A DNA stretch of 64,000 nucleotides. Origin: Lasiosphaeris hirsuta (Eukaryota; Ascomycota; Sordariomycetes; Sordariales; Lasiosphaeriaceae). Under the pieces are notes generated by a model. The model was not told the origin of the DNA. It did not search any database and worked only from the letters and a program-made list of their open reading frames with translations. Shown here piece by piece: positions 21,829 to 33,331 of the stretch. A program made the translations under genes and the position numbers. Where the stretch lies: the NCBI GenBank assembly GCA_030549175.1, contig JAUKUA010000001.1:7936001-8000000 (forward strand), in the 5' to 3' direction. Position 1 is the first letter of the stretch, and the number at the start of each line of letters is the position of its first letter.

Positions 21829-24314
21829 AGCAGATACTGTAATCATATTAACTACATCAATAATGTAGATATAGACTGGCCAGCGAAGCGCACATGTAAA
21901 CGAAACAAACCCGGTAGCTTGATGGCACCAAGTCTTGAGAAATTAGACGCACCAACATCTACAAAGTGCCTAAAGGTCAATCGTCCAATGTCATGAAAGG
22001 CCGAGGTATAGTACCAGCGAAATGACGCTCATCTTATCATATGAGTCTAAGCTCACCCAAGAGCACATCAATGATCATGAGCAATGATCATCTCTTGTCG
22101 CTGGTGATGATAGAGAACGATAGCAGCCAGCCCATGTCAATAATATGAGTAATTGTTGCGGACCCGTCCGCAATATTGAACATGATTGAACCGGCTGGCG
22201 GGTTTCCATTGGGCTAAGCGAGCCGTCTTGTGTGCGACACGATAGTGGTTTCACGGCCTGCCATGGGCCGATCTAGGAAAATGCCTGCCCGACAAATGGC
22301 CAAATCTCGAGCGATTCCAAAAATATGACAGCAGGGCCGGCTACCACAGCGCCGGGAGCAAAATCAATTTGCACAATTTGGTCGGAGATTTGTGCGACGA
22401 TAGTTCTGATGAAGGCTGCCACAACACTTTGGGGCCTTGCATTTTTTGGCTTGCTGACGTCGGTATTAGTGATGGGTGAAGGCCGGGGTTGGTCCTGCAG
22501 CAGGGCCCCGGGACACCCGGGGCACACGCGCAGAGAGAAGAAATCGACGTTGGTGGCTGTCGAAGGATGGCCGAAGGATAGATAGTGGAATGCCCTTTGC
22601 TCAGAGTTGCAAGGCCTAGCCGTTCCTTCCTTCTACCAATTCCAGCTCGGCTGATCTCATAGCGAGATCTGATAAGAGCAGCGATTCTGGACCTGGTCGT
22701 TCCTGGTGGCTTGGTCCAGCCAATCCTTTTTGTCCGGAACTGCAGCTGTATCAGACTCCAGCTTTTTCATCGTCAACAACCTGAGCAACCAAACGACAAA
22801 ATCCCCCCGCCTGCTCCACATTATAAGCAGTTTCTAGTGCTGACTCGGTGAGAAAAGACGCTGGTTCACCGTTGCGCTCGCGCTGCTGGCTCGACCTGCC
22901 TGCTAGGGAGCTCGCCCATTGTGTTCTGGTTTGCCGTGAGCCGTGTCACGTCAGTGCGCTTGCAGATGTGCCCTGCAAAGCGCACGAGCATGCAAGAGGA
23001 AAGAGCGAATGGGAATGGTGGAGAGAATTGGAGGAGGCTTTGCTGGGGCTTGTTGGGGGAGGGGGGAGGGGGGTAGGGAACCCCTCAGCGCGCACACAAC
23101 AGAGGCAGAATGGTGGAGGGGGGAAGCGCCAAGACTTTGACAGCTGGGCGACGGACGCTTCCTACTCGATCGACGCAGGCGTGTCCGTCCATACGGGGTA
23201 CAAGGACTGACCACGACCATGCCATGCACCATGTCGGCGAGCGTACGAGTCTTCACGAGGAGGTCTGAGCGCCGGGCACCACTTCCACGATTTCGAATTT
23301 CTGGAGTCGAAGTCGTCTTCCTTGTCACGCTTGCCTGCGAATGAACAGATCGGCCCGCTACCGAGCACCGGAGGCTATCTTGCCAGGCCTAATCAGTCAA
23401 AAACACAAACCTTAGCCGCATGAGGACGCTGGGCTATGGGTTGGGACACATTAATGCACACCGCGCACACTTCGCCCGCAGCTAGAGACCTGAAACCCAG
23501 ACGGCCCAGACAGCACATGACCAAAGACAGCCATTGATTTGAGGCTTGCCGAGCTGAGGGGCGAGGAAGAAGGGAGTCCAACCTGGGCGTCGCCATTTTT
23601 GCATCTTTGGCCAGCCATTGACAACCTTATCTTACCGGCTCCCTGAACAGTTCTAGCGCTCACCTGTTTCTTGGTGGGTGGTAAGATGCAGCCGTGCAGT
23701 AGTCTGCCGCAACTTGGATAGCACACTGCTAGCAAGCCACCTGCCCCGAAATTCCATCAAGCAGCTCCCAGCTCCTCCCATCTCGGCAGCCCAGAGTGGT
23801 TATCCTGCCCTAAGCATGACTGCCGATACTCTCTCGCAGGCAGAGCGGGCAGAGCCGAGCTCAGCTGCTTGACAGCTTCCCACCCTCTCCCCGCCTCCAC
23901 ACATGCAGACGTATGCAAACACCTTGGCCCCCCCCCCCTCAGACCGTTGCATCGGCACCCGTCTGGTGCTCTGATGCTCTAGCCCCCCCCCCCGGATGCA
24001 GCCCCAGATTTTCACAAAACAGCTCCCCCCTGCAATGCTCGTTCGTCGGCACAAGCTGCCTGCTCCTTATATAGGTGCCAAGAGAGCTTATTTCCTCCCC
24101 GTCACACACCCCGCTAACTCTCCCGAGTCTGGAATCTCCATCTTGCATCATCAGTGCCGCCCTCCCTCCTGCTACCGACACATCTTTGGGGCTGTCTTAC
24201 TGGCAGCGAAGCACTGCGCCTTGTTACATCGACTATTAGGTCGGGACCCTCGACGGAGGAGAATGTTGACCGTCTAAATCCAGAGTCGGAGCACTTTCAG
24301 AGTTATCAGACACC
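21829..24314. other. 2.5-kb intergenic region
   Basis: No convincing gene. Open frames at 22.3-22.6 and 22.85-23.3 kb have no domain or splice support. C tracts lie at ~23929-23938 and 23984-23994. The right end is the promoter of the rhodopsin-domain gene. Confidence 0.45.
24064..24072 (+). promoter_or_regulatory. TATA box of the rhodopsin-domain gene
   Basis: CTTATATAGG about 245 bp upstream of the ATG at 24315; the distance allows a normal leader. Inference from sequence only. Confidence 0.4.
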
Positions 24315-25854
24315 ATGAGCGACGCAGATTCACCCCCACCGCCCCCGCCACCTCCCGGGCCCCCTCCTCCCGGGCCACCACCGTTTGGTGATCCAGCGAC
24401 ACTCGCACACAACTCCCTGAAGGCAAATTTATACGCCTCAGCTGTCGTTTGCTGGGCGGTCGCGGCGATCTTTGTCGCCCTGCGCTTCTACACGAGAGGA
24501 GTGGTAATACGCGTCCTTGGGCCTACAGACTGGAGCATCCTCGCCGCCTTGGTACATCAATCCGTTCCCATATTACAACGAAAGCCCTACGTGCTAACTC
24601 CGCACCAGATATTCGGCGCTGGAACTAGTGTTGCAATAATAGACCGTTCGTGCCATTCCATCCCGGTGTCCATATTCACACGCTTATAGAAACAGAGGTT
24701 GTTCATGGGTCCGGCACCCATATCTGGGACTTGGATCCCACAGACACGCCATCTGCGATAGCGTGGTTTAGGGTGCGTGCTATCGACATGGCAAGGTGTT
24801 TGGAATGTACACGACTAACTGTTCGCAGGCCGCATGGTACGGCATCGTCTTTTACCTCCTCTCGTTGTGTTTCTCCAAGATCTCGATCCTTCTCCTCTAC
24901 ATCCACATCTTCGCATTCAAGTGGGCCCGCTTGGCCGGCCAGATCCTGCTCGGTATCGTCATCGTGTCCAGCCTCTGGATGCTGATCGCAACCGTGACTG
25001 CGTGTATCCCGCTCCAAGCGTACTGGGACTTTACCATTGCCAAGGGTTACTGCCACCCGCAGAGTGTATGGTGGTCTAATACCGGCCTTCATATGGGCAA
25101 GTCCAGCACAGCTACCAGCCATATGCCATGACTTGATACTAATATAGAATAGCCACCGACTTTCTCATCTTCCTCCTCCCCTTACCTGTAGTCTGGACCA
25201 TCATGCTCCCACGTCGGCAGAAGTTTGCCCTCTTTGGCGTCTTTGGCTTCGGCTTTGTGTAAGCCTCCCCCTTTTCCGGTTTCTACAGCTGAGTGCAGCG
25301 TCTGACGAGATCCTAGTGTCTGCTTCATCTCGATCCTCCGCCTCCTCAAGCTGTACCAAAATGACAAGAACCCCGACCCCGACTTCACCTGGGCTGCTGT
25401 CGAGCTGTCGTACCTGACTGCCGTCGAGGTCAATGGTGCCATTGTTTGTGCATGCATCATGACCCTGAAGCCCCTGGTCACAAAACTTTTCCCGGGCCTC
25501 CTCGGCTCACGCGGCTCCCAAAACCCGGCCGGCAGCGACAACAGCCATCGCGGACCGCCGACCATTGGCTCCAAGCCGAGCAAGGCGCCGCTGAGCCCGG
25601 CAGACAGCGATCTCTTGAAGGTGGATGGACGGCCGGGGGCTAGGAGGATAGGGACCACGGCCTGGTTGGATGCGGCCGGGGGATATGTTGAGATTGATGA
25701 GGATGGGTGGGCGGTGGATGTTGAATTGGCCGAGACTAAGGGAGGGAGTCTGGCGACTGTGAAGGAGGGGCCTATGGAGGACAAGGGAACGATGCCGGCG
25801 CCGGCCACAGATGGGGCGAAAGTGAAGGACGACACGGGGGTGAAGACGGAGTAG
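24315..25854 (+). CDS. Rhodopsin-domain (PTH11/SAT4-like) seven-helix membrane protein
   Basis: Six exons: 24315-24551, 24609-24645, 24690-24772, 24829-25096, 25153-25258 and 25317-25854, all phase-consistent, 422 aa. The fourth intron has a GCAAGT donor (GC-AG). After a proline-rich N-terminus come hydrophobic helices (for example YASAVVCWAVAAIFVALRFY, WYGIVFYLLSLCFSKISILL, ILLGIVIVSSLWMLIATVTA, TDFLIFLLPLPVVWTIML). Family hallmarks include GPTDWSI in the first loop, SLCFSKISILLLYIHIF, the cysteine-containing YCHPQSVWW and the closing AAVELSYLTAVEVNGAIVCAC. The ~125-residue C-terminal tail is cytoplasmic and low complexity. These fungus-specific proteins are expanded in Sordariomycetes and some act as surface sensors (PTH11 in Magnaporthe); the ligand here is unknown. 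Confidence 0.85.
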
Positions 25855-26620
25855 GCTCGGGTCGGTATCCAGGACGGGATTTAATGGGAAGGTTGGTAAA
25901 TGGCGTTTTGGCGCACTTTGGTTTTGTTTGGGCTATACCTCCTGTCAGCTACTGGCAACTTTCCTAGATATTTACTGGCATTTTGTTTTGTTTTGGAATA
26001 GGCATCGTAGTTGCCGCCAATGAAGAGAAGAGGTTATCGCATGCCACGCCATGTGCAATCCTGGAACAAGACCGTGGTGAAGGTAATTGAGTCCCGGCCG
26101 GTCACCTGGGAACTCCGTCACCCAGCTTGAAGCTGTGATGAAAACCTGGTACCTCGCTGATCAGGGTTAAAACGCTCAAGCACCCCAAGAACATTGGAAT
26201 CTTCATGTGGGCATGTCACGAGGCAAGGACCTTCACCACCTCAACCTGACGCGGCTTTATTATGCCTGATGGACGTAATCTAGACGGGGCACACAAGGTC
26301 AGTGAAGATATTATAGATGTGATCGCGAGCAAAAAATGCCACGCTGCCCGAGTTGGCCGGCCCCTCGTGACGACCTGTGAATTAGTGGACATATTCGGCT
26401 CCCATGACACTCTCCCATATACGGTTCTGACTATGCATAGCCTATATACACAACAGGTAATTGCAGCATATAAAGGCATTGCAATTCCTCCACCAGCTCC
26501 TGCTGGTGGTTATTGAGTCAAGCCCCTCTCGACTCATATTTCTCGCTAGCACCGGCGCAAGCTTTCAACCACCCAACCTAAGCAAATCGGTGCAGACCTG
26601 AGAAGCTTTACAATTCCACG
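25855..26620. other. Intergenic, with TATA box for next gene
   Basis: No gene is seen. TATAAAG at ~26470 lies 150 bp upstream of the ATG at 26621 and is the likely core promoter element. Confidence 0.5.
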
Positions 26621-27191
26621 ATGGCGTTAGAAGGGCCTATGTACCTCATGCCAGATGAGGTAATAGAAATGACCAATGCCGTGGTAGCGTCAGACCTTTC
26701 AACCCTGTCAGAAATCCTCGAAACGGTAGTTTCTAAGCGCTTCGACAGCACGATTTCTCGGGACTTGATGGAGCGCCCAAACAGTACGGGGAAGGTTCTG
26801 AGCAGCCTATTAGACCAGAACGGCAGCAATGTCTTGCACTTGGCCAGTCAGTGCCCCAAAAGGCAAAGGCGGGCTGAGGCCTCACTGTGGGCGACTCAAA
26901 ATTGAGCCAGAATCTGACCGTGGTTTTGCAGACATAGTAGAATTCGCTCTGTCCGGCAAACTGTGCGATACGTGGGACAACAAGAGCCAGGTCTGCTACT
27001 GGTTGGAAGACGAGGGCCCGGTGAAGATGGAGTTTTTGGAACAGAAAACCAAGGCCGGACTTACACCAACCGATCTCGCGGAAATGCACGAAAACAAGGA
27101 AGTGCTCGAGTCGCTGAAGTCATATGGCCGCACCGTCCTGGAGGAGGCTCAGAGTGACAACCCGTCAGTCGGCGCTGAGCAGGACCGCTAG
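26621..27191 (+). CDS. Short ankyrin-like protein
   Basis: Exons 26621-26846 and 26932-27191 (donor GTCAGT, branch TCTGACC, acceptor TTGCAG; phase 1 preserved) give 161 aa. The splice restores NGSNVLHLANIVEFALSG, an ankyrin-type helix pair, and the C-terminus has KAGLTPTDLAEMHENKEVLE, the last unit. It resembles the ankyrin family at 3.5-6.5 kb in size, intron number and C-terminal unit. Role unknown; likely a protein-binding module. Confidence 0.65.
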
Positions 27192-27608
27192 GAAGGAGTC
27201 CAAGTGTGGGTAGGGAGATGATAGGGAAATGAGGCTCCGGTGTGGTAGAAGGCGCCTACCAAGAGGGAGGCAGCTGAGGTTGATATAAGGGGGGTCCCAT
27301 AAACAGCGCTACTACTAAGAAAGCTTCCACATTTCCCGTTTCAAGTGCTAATTTGCCGTGGGCGCCTGGCATACTGCAAGGCAAGGTACCTTATGGTTCG
27401 CTGGTAGTCCTCATCTGATGACCTATGTTGAATTGACCATTATTAAATTGACTGTAATTGACTACGATGGAGTGAGACCGCTATGATGGGTAGTGCACCG
27501 TGACACACTCTTTTTATTTTAGAAGGCCTTTTCACAACTGCAATATCTCTCTTTGGGCCTCAGCGGGAAGGTCTTTACCGGGGTTGGATGATAGTATAGT
27601 GCTAAAAA
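27192..27608. other. Intergenic with MITE-end remnant
   Basis: No gene is seen. 27515-27590 carries remnants of the MITE family (AGAAGGCCTTTTCAC, CGGGGTTGGAT) and the string CTGCAATATCTCTCTTTG, which recurs inverted at ~39386-39404. Confidence 0.5.
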
Positions 27609-27930
27609 CTTAGCTCACCGTGCGGAAATTCTCTTCGCACATAGTCTGCATGCCACTGTTTTCTTTTCTTTCCACAACACAACACGACGAGGCATCTACC
27701 AGCTCACAGTGCGAAGAATTTCTTCGCACATACTGGGCATACCACTGTCTTCCTTTTCTCTTTCCACAACACAACACAATATGGCGAGGCACCCACTAGC
27801 GCACCGTGCGAATCATCATCTCGAGCATACCCTCCTCTCAAATACGATGAGAGAAATATTCAAAGAAGGAACCAAAGTTGGAAAGCTAGCCCACCGTGCG
27901 AATAATTCTTTCGCACATCCTCCCCTCCAA
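27609..27930 (+). repeat. Left array of palindromic units (4 copies)
   Basis: Four units with a period of about 92-96 bp begin near 27609, 27701, 27797 and 27886. Each carries TAGCNCACCGTGCGAA (first two slightly diverged), a 5-8 nt spacer and usually TTCGCACATAC, so the core GTGCGAA..TTCGCAC is an inverted repeat able to form a 7-bp stem. Units 1 and 2 also share a CT-rich spacer with TTTCCACAACACAACAC. The array ends ~125 bp upstream of the gag-like frame at 28055. Confidence 0.8.
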
Positions 27931-28054
27931 AACACGATTACACTACACTCGTGACATCTTGTCCGCAGGTAAGGCGATTGCGGTAATTCCAGTCTTTCAA
28001 TTAAATCCACTGATCTGACCAAGAATTTCGACTAGTCTTGTCATTCCCGTCAAG

Positions 28055-28741
28055 ATGTCTGACGTCGACACCTCGTTTGTCCTCAAGAGGGCAACCTACG
28101 ACGACTAGTCTCACCGAATGCGACTTCGTCTTCAGCGGGCCAGCCTCGAAAAGTACATCGACTCAAAAGTAGCTGAGCCCGCGGTTGAGCGCACGATGGT
28201 GGGCCGTAGAGCCATCGTCGACTGGCACAAGTGGACCGAGGATTGCAACGAGGTTCGAACTATGCTGGCAGAGCCCCCTACACGGCCCGACGTTTGGAAA
28301 AGGCTGGTAGATGCCGGCTCTGATTATAAGGCATGCAGTCCGTTCAAGATATGGTCTCTACTCCGCCGTATCGCCGGAGAATACGAATTCGAGGCCTTGA
28401 CAAAAACCCTCGAAGAGTACCGCCAGATCAAGTGTACCAACTTGGACTCGACCCAGGCCGTCATCACCAGAATGACGCAGCTTCGCGTTAAGCTCGACTC
28501 CATGGCACGCGAATGGGGCAACGAGACGATCGACAGGGGCTATGCCTGGGACCTCTTCGTCTCCGTCCGAAAGGCCTATCCGGCCCACTCCGAATCCTGG
28601 AACGTGTCCTTAATGAAGAACGAACTCTCGTGGGGCGAATTGATGCGGAAACTTCTGGCTATCGCAAAACGAAGAGGCGGCCCGGGGTGGACCCCCGCCT
28701 TGGCGAACTGGCACGGCACCGCAGACTCCAAGAGCCGCTAA
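28055..28741 (+). pseudogene. Copia-type Gag-like relic with premature stop
   Basis: The frame starts MSDVDTSFVLKRATYDD and meets TAG at 28106-28108, exactly where a tryptophan is expected (DDWSHRMRLRL), then runs on for 207 more codons. The profile (tryptophan near the N-terminus, MTQLRVKLDSMAREWG, a late LSWGELMRKLLAIA helix) matches the gag domain of Ty1/copia retrotransposons and related host genes. No zinc knuckle, protease, integrase or reverse transcriptase follows, so it is a fragment or a gag-only unit. TGG to TAG equals a CpA to TpA change on the other strand. The palindromic array lies immediately upstream. Confidence 0.6.
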
Positions 28742-29138
28742 TGACACCACAAGGCGGCAACGACTCTTCGCTGATGAGGAGGGCTGGGAGGGGGGTCCTC
28801 ACCTGACAGTACCCTAACCCCAAGAAGGCCTTGCAAGATGGTACTCGTCAACCGCAACTCACCGCGAAATGCTGAGGCACAGTCTGTATAATCTCGAAGT
28901 ACCTAAGTTACGAAGCTACACCACCCAGCCCACATCACCTCACGGAGCGTTGTAGAAGAGAGCCGGGGCTAGAAACTTATGGTTTCACGGGAAATAGAAC
29001 AAGAGTAAATAGCTATGCAGCACCATGAACAACCTCGTTTCGGATGTCCAGAACTTTATTTGTGAACCGATGTCGTACAGGTCAGAAAGCCTAAAGGGTG
29101 GCTAAAAGATAGAGCCGGCTAAATGAAGATGACATTAT
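28742..29138. other. Intergenic, nothing recognised
   Basis: No coding or repeat signal beyond the downstream MITE was found. Confidence 0.5.
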
Positions 29139-29375
29139 CCAACCCTGATTTGTTTGTTAGCGCTGGGACTTCGAAACTCGTCATGGACAGGGGAAAAGCC
29201 TTTTGACATTTTAGAAATTCTGTTATTAATGTTAAAAGGCCTTGAATGAAGCCAAGCGGGCCTTTTGAAATGCCAGAATGCCTTTTTTTCATGATAGGAA
29301 AGATTTTGTTGAAGCTTCAATATCCCTCTTGGCGGGACTCGGAGTGTTCCGCGCTAACAAACAAACCCGGGTTGG
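29139..29375. mobile_element. MITE copy C
   Basis: About 240 bp. Left end CCAACCCTGATTTGTTTGTT, right end GCTAACAAACAAACCCGGGT followed by TGG, forming terminal inverted repeats of ~28 bp. The interior shares GGCCTTTTGAAATGCCAGAATG with copies A and B but lacks about 60 bp of copy B. Confidence 0.8.
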
Positions 29376-29621
29376 ATCGTAGGAACACGAGGGAAATCTC
29401 GGCTGCGCCATGGGGCAAAGGGGCACATGCGCTCCTTTGAATGTCAAATAAGACTGACACTTATTAGCAGGGTGGAGTCGCCCGTGTTAAAACTAAGGAA
29501 ACCACCGCAATGTTTCGATATTGGCTTCATGCTATTCCATTGTTGCGGCTCTCCCCTGCCCGACCAAAGTCACTCTAGCCACACTACTGACTCCGTACTA
29601 ACTACCGACAACTCTGTGCTA
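29376..29621. other. 5' flank of the chitin deacetylase gene
   Basis: No separate gene is seen between MITE copy C and the start codon at 29622; the MITE ends ~245 bp upstream of it and could affect its promoter. Confidence 0.5.
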
Positions 29622-31126
29622 ATGCGCTTCCAAAAAACAGCCAGCCTGGCAAGCGCATTGGCAGCTTTGCCGGTGGCATGGGCCTGCAGCCATCCACCAC
29701 AGGCCGTCATCGATGAGCACCAGATAACCAAAAGAGACGTGCAAGCAGGGGGGAAATGCGGGTCGCAGGGAGGCAACGCTGCGTGTGCCTCTGACTTGTG
29801 TTGTTCTGAAGAGGTAGGTAGCCCCCCCCCCCCCCCCCCCCCAAAGCGGTTCCATACTGACAAGTGGTGACATCAAAAAGGGGGCATGTGGCATCGGGGG
29901 ATACTTTTGCGTGGCCCCCGGGTGCCAGCTGAACTTCGGCCCTGCGTGCGACGGCAATAAGACGCCCCCTGGGAACGACACGTCCGCCTTATCACGGCCG
30001 CTCTTCGGGGACGTACCTTATGGCGTCAATGTGGCCAAGTGTAGAGTGCCGGGCAAGGTTGCTATGACGTTCGACGACGGCCCCAACAAGTTTACTAGTG
30101 AGCTGCTTGATATTTTGAAGAAGAACAATGCTAAGGTGGGTTGAGCAAAGCAGAGAGTCGCAAATATGATGATGCTTACCAGACTTCTAGGCGACCTTCT
30201 TCGTCGTGGGCACGAATAGCGGAAAGGGGCAAATCGAGGACCCGAGTACTGGTTTGCCGGCCATCCTCATGCGCATGCATAAGGAGGGGCACCAGATTGG
30301 CAGTCATTCGTGGAGCCATCAAGACTTCAGCCTCATCAGTTCCCAGCAGCGCCGGGATCAGCTTGTCAAGAACGAGATCGCCTTGGTTGATATTCTGGGC
30401 TTCTTCCCGACTTACTTTCGACCCCCTTTTACCAGCTGGAACGATGATGTGATTGCCGATCTCAAGAAATTCGGCTACCATAACGTGCGCCTGCCTTTAC
30501 TCCAAGATCACCCCTCTATTTACTAAAACCACCTTCCCTGACAGGTCAACTTCGATCTTGATACAAGCGATTGGAAAGGTGACTACCAGGTGGCAAGGGA
30601 CAGATTTTCGTCGGCTGTATCCCAGAAAGACCCAGCAACATGGTCGTTTATCGCCGTGGCCCACGACATCCACGAGCAGACAGTGCGCGGCTACGTGCAG
30701 TACATGATCGACCAGGCGAACAAGTATAAATACGATCTTGTAACGGTTGGAGAGTGTCTCGGAGATCCCCCTAATAACTGGTACCGAGATTCGACTACGG
30801 GCCGGGAGTTTGGCGGGCCTGCCCCTGAAAAGCCAACGCAGACTTCCACCTCGGTTTCATCGACGAAGTCCGCTCAACCATCCTCAACAGCATCATCGTC
30901 TGGAACGCCGAACTCGACGGCGCCGGCCGGGATCTCCACCAAGTCGGTGCTGACAGCGGTCTCGACCACCTCAGCTTCAAGTCCGAAATCGCCAGGAATA
31001 GCATCCGCCTCATCGCCCCCAGCCTCTACTTCTAACAAGCCGAAGTCTAGCTTTGCCAGTCTTAGCATGTCTGCCTCAGCTTTTAGTATTTTCTTTGTAT
31101 GTATCCACTTGTTAGCTAGGCTTTGA
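29622..31126 (+). CDS. GPI-anchored chitin deacetylase with chitin-binding module
   Basis: Four exons (29622-29813, 29881-30135, 30191-30484, 30545-31126), all phase 0, give 440 aa. A signal peptide (~1-21) and a Lys-Arg processing site (37-38) precede a CBM18-like cysteine module (CGSQGGNAAC ... CC ... CGIGGYFC) that is split by the first intron. The NodB domain has TFDDGP (127-132), HSWSH (188-192, metal-binding histidines) and FRPPF (~225-229). A Ser/Thr-rich stalk and a C-terminal hydrophobic tail (SASAFSIFFVCIHLLARL) fit GPI attachment. The enzyme would deacetylate chitin oligomers or wall chitin at the cell surface. Intron 1 contains a C21 tract (29822-29842). Confidence 0.88.
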
Positions 31127-31443
31127 GCTGCTCTGATGTGACTTGAAAGGGACTATACTTTTCCAAAACCTCAAGTAAAAGCGCTGCCAACAGTCCAAGA
31201 GGTTGCATTCTTGTGGAAGCAGTCCGTCGATAACAGTACTTCTTACTGTAAATAAACGATCTACACTCAAAATCCCGTCATATTGAAGTCTAAAAAAGGG
31301 CTCTCCAGCCATAACTTGTCTGTCACTTTACAGTTTATCTTGCTGGTCAAGAAAACCCTTGATTTAATACAGCTTTTCCACTGGCTATGCCTCTACCTTA
31401 CCTAAGCGGTAACTCGACCGCTCCAGTTCAACAATCTAACCCA
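31127..31443. other. Intergenic
   Basis: 3' flank of the chitin deacetylase gene; nothing recognised. Confidence 0.5.
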
Positions 31444-31529
31444 GCCCGCTTGGCTCAGTGGTAGAGCGTGTCACTAGTATCATCATTAGGATAATGACAA
31501 GGTCATCAGTTCGATTCTGATAGTGGGCA
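31444..31529 (+). tRNA. tRNA-Thr (AGT) with intron
   Basis: Acceptor strands GCCCGCT and AGTGGGC pair with one G-T wobble; the D arm is GGCTCAGTGGTAGAGC and the T arm ATCAGTTCGATTCTGAT. The anticodon stem pairs TGTCA with TGACA around a loop containing AGT at 31476-31478, and about 15 nt of intron (TCATCATTAGGATAA region) follow position 37. Discriminator base A. A T5 pol III stop lies ~12 bp downstream. The encoded 3' CCA is absent, as is normal in eukaryotes. Confidence 0.85.
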
Positions 31530-31918
31530 AGTCAAGTTCGTTTTTGCTGTACTTTTTATTGTTCAAATACCTAATCGTTTGGCCTTGGATTTCAGTCGTC
31601 TCCTTGGCCAACACGAAGCTATCTATAGACGTTAGGTAACTCGGCTAGCGTTATTCCTCAGTGTGTTTAAGCATCCCAAGGCAGTGCTGGTGATGTCACG
31701 GCTATGTCACCCATCAACCCCGCAGCGCTTTTCGAGGAGGTTTGCTCAATCTTTGGATCCCACCCCCCGCACTTTGCAGCTACCGGCCCAGGCGCATTCC
31801 CTAGTTTTGGACCGAACCAGATTTGGTGGCTCAAACGGGTCCTGGCGCCAGGAGCAAAAATCTTCCAAAACGGACATTTGTTTATTACGAAATAGCGATT
31901 GCCTAATTCACGCCTGCA
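31530..31918. other. Intergenic
   Basis: tRNA terminator and 5' flank of the broken regulator. No gene is seen. Confidence 0.5.
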
Positions 31919-33331
31919 ATGCCCGACACCGAAGGCCTCCACCGCTGCCCCGTATGCTTCAAAGGCTACAAGCGGTGCGAGCACCTCCACCTCCAAGGAC
32001 AACGCAGCTCGCACAACGCGGAGCGGCCGCACCGCTGCATTCTGTGCAACGCGTCCTTCCAGCGGACAGATGTCCTCAAGCGCCATTCGCAGACCTGCGA
32101 TGGTGGATCAGCTGCCTCGACCGGCCGTCGTCGTGCCTGCGACCGCTGCGTGCGCCAGAAGAAGGCATGCAACTCGGTCCAGCCGTGTCAGATCTGCGAG
32201 AAGCGCGCGGTGCAGTGCCAGTATTCAAACGCAAACCCCTCTGCATCCGCTGCCAGGCTGCAGACCGACACACCGGCCGAGTCTGCCGAGTCTGCCGGGG
32301 GTGCTGACGACATCTCCGTCATCAGCGACAGCACGGTCTCTTCCATCGGGCTCACTCGGCCTAGAGATGCCGCTGCTGGCATTGAGCAGGCGTCGTTCAG
32401 TGACATCAGCTCCCTGATCCAAAGCACCGTCTCGCACTTTCCTCTGCTCGACGACCAGGCCAGCTCCCATGATTGGTTTGGCATTGTGGCTTTCCCCACA
32501 ATGGAACACCCTTGATTGAGCCCGAGTCCCAGCAGGACGTCGTGAGTTCCCCCCCCCCCCTCGGAACACCGGGACCACTCATTTAACTTCCTCTACGGCT
32601 TCACAAGCCGCACTGGCCTTGTCTCATCATTTGATTGCGCCGCGCTTGAGCACCGACATCAGATTGTGTCTTCGTTCAACCACGCGTATCTCGAACGGCA
32701 GCGTCTCGGGCCCTTCATGGTGGGCGCACTGCCCTTCATCCCTCTCGACGAATCCGACTGCACAAGCTATGCGACTACCGGGGTGACTGGCGGCGATCTT
32801 GCGTCTTGGTCCTATTGGCTCCACGATCCTACCATGCTCAGACCTCAGGAAATCGTCCTGCTTGTCAAAAGCGTAGTGACGATGAAGCCGAACAACAGCA
32901 GCGTCACTCTAACGTGGTCATCTGCACTCGAGCAGGAATGCCTGCAGTTCTTTTTGCCCTACAGAGTTGCCAAGTTTCTCGAGTTATACTGGTCCGTCTG
33001 GCATCCCAATGTCAACATTGCCCATCGCCCAACCTTCGACCCGACCACGTCGAAGCCCATGCGAGTGGCGTTCATCCGATACTCCCCAGAATACTGGCTG
33101 CTCGGCAGTCTCCTAATTGAGCGCATCTCGGCCACAATCACCACTGCCCAGGAGAAGCCTCGCAACAAGGATAGGTCCTCTGGGGCCTTTTTTGAAGACA
33201 TAGCCGGACAAATCAAGTCGATTGAGCCCATCTTGGACAAGTACGACCAAACAAGCATGCGCCAGGTCAATGACCTCCATCGCCGACTCCCAGAAGTTCC
33301 ACGTCGACTAACACTCGTCCCTGGAAGTTGA
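31919..33331 (+). pseudogene. Broken C2H2 plus Zn2Cys6 transcription factor
   Basis: The ATG at 31919 opens HRCPVCFKGYK, a first C2H2 finger whose histidine spacing is disturbed, then a better second finger (CILCNASFQRTDVLKRH, ending H-x3-C), and then a complete Zn2Cys6 cluster (C-x2-C-x6-C-x5-C-x2-C-x6-C, ACDRCVRQKKAC...). The frame ends at 32515. The fungal transcription-factor middle domain continues in another frame (FLYGFTSRTGLVSS; LPYRVAKFLELYWSVWHPNV; HRPTFDPTT) and loses similarity after about 33060, before stopping at 33331. The expected C-terminal ~300 residues are missing. Fusion of two finger types is typical of regulators of fungal metabolic clusters, and the next two genes are also broken metabolic genes. 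Confidence 0.75.

Noticed and set aside
22325..22585. 86-aa frame with hydrophobic stretch
   Set aside because: No good start context, no neighbours, and an equally long frame on the opposite strand.
27609..27930. CRISPR-like array
   Set aside because: Units have palindromes and regular spacing, but the spacers are partly repeated, the genome is eukaryotic and no cas genes are present.
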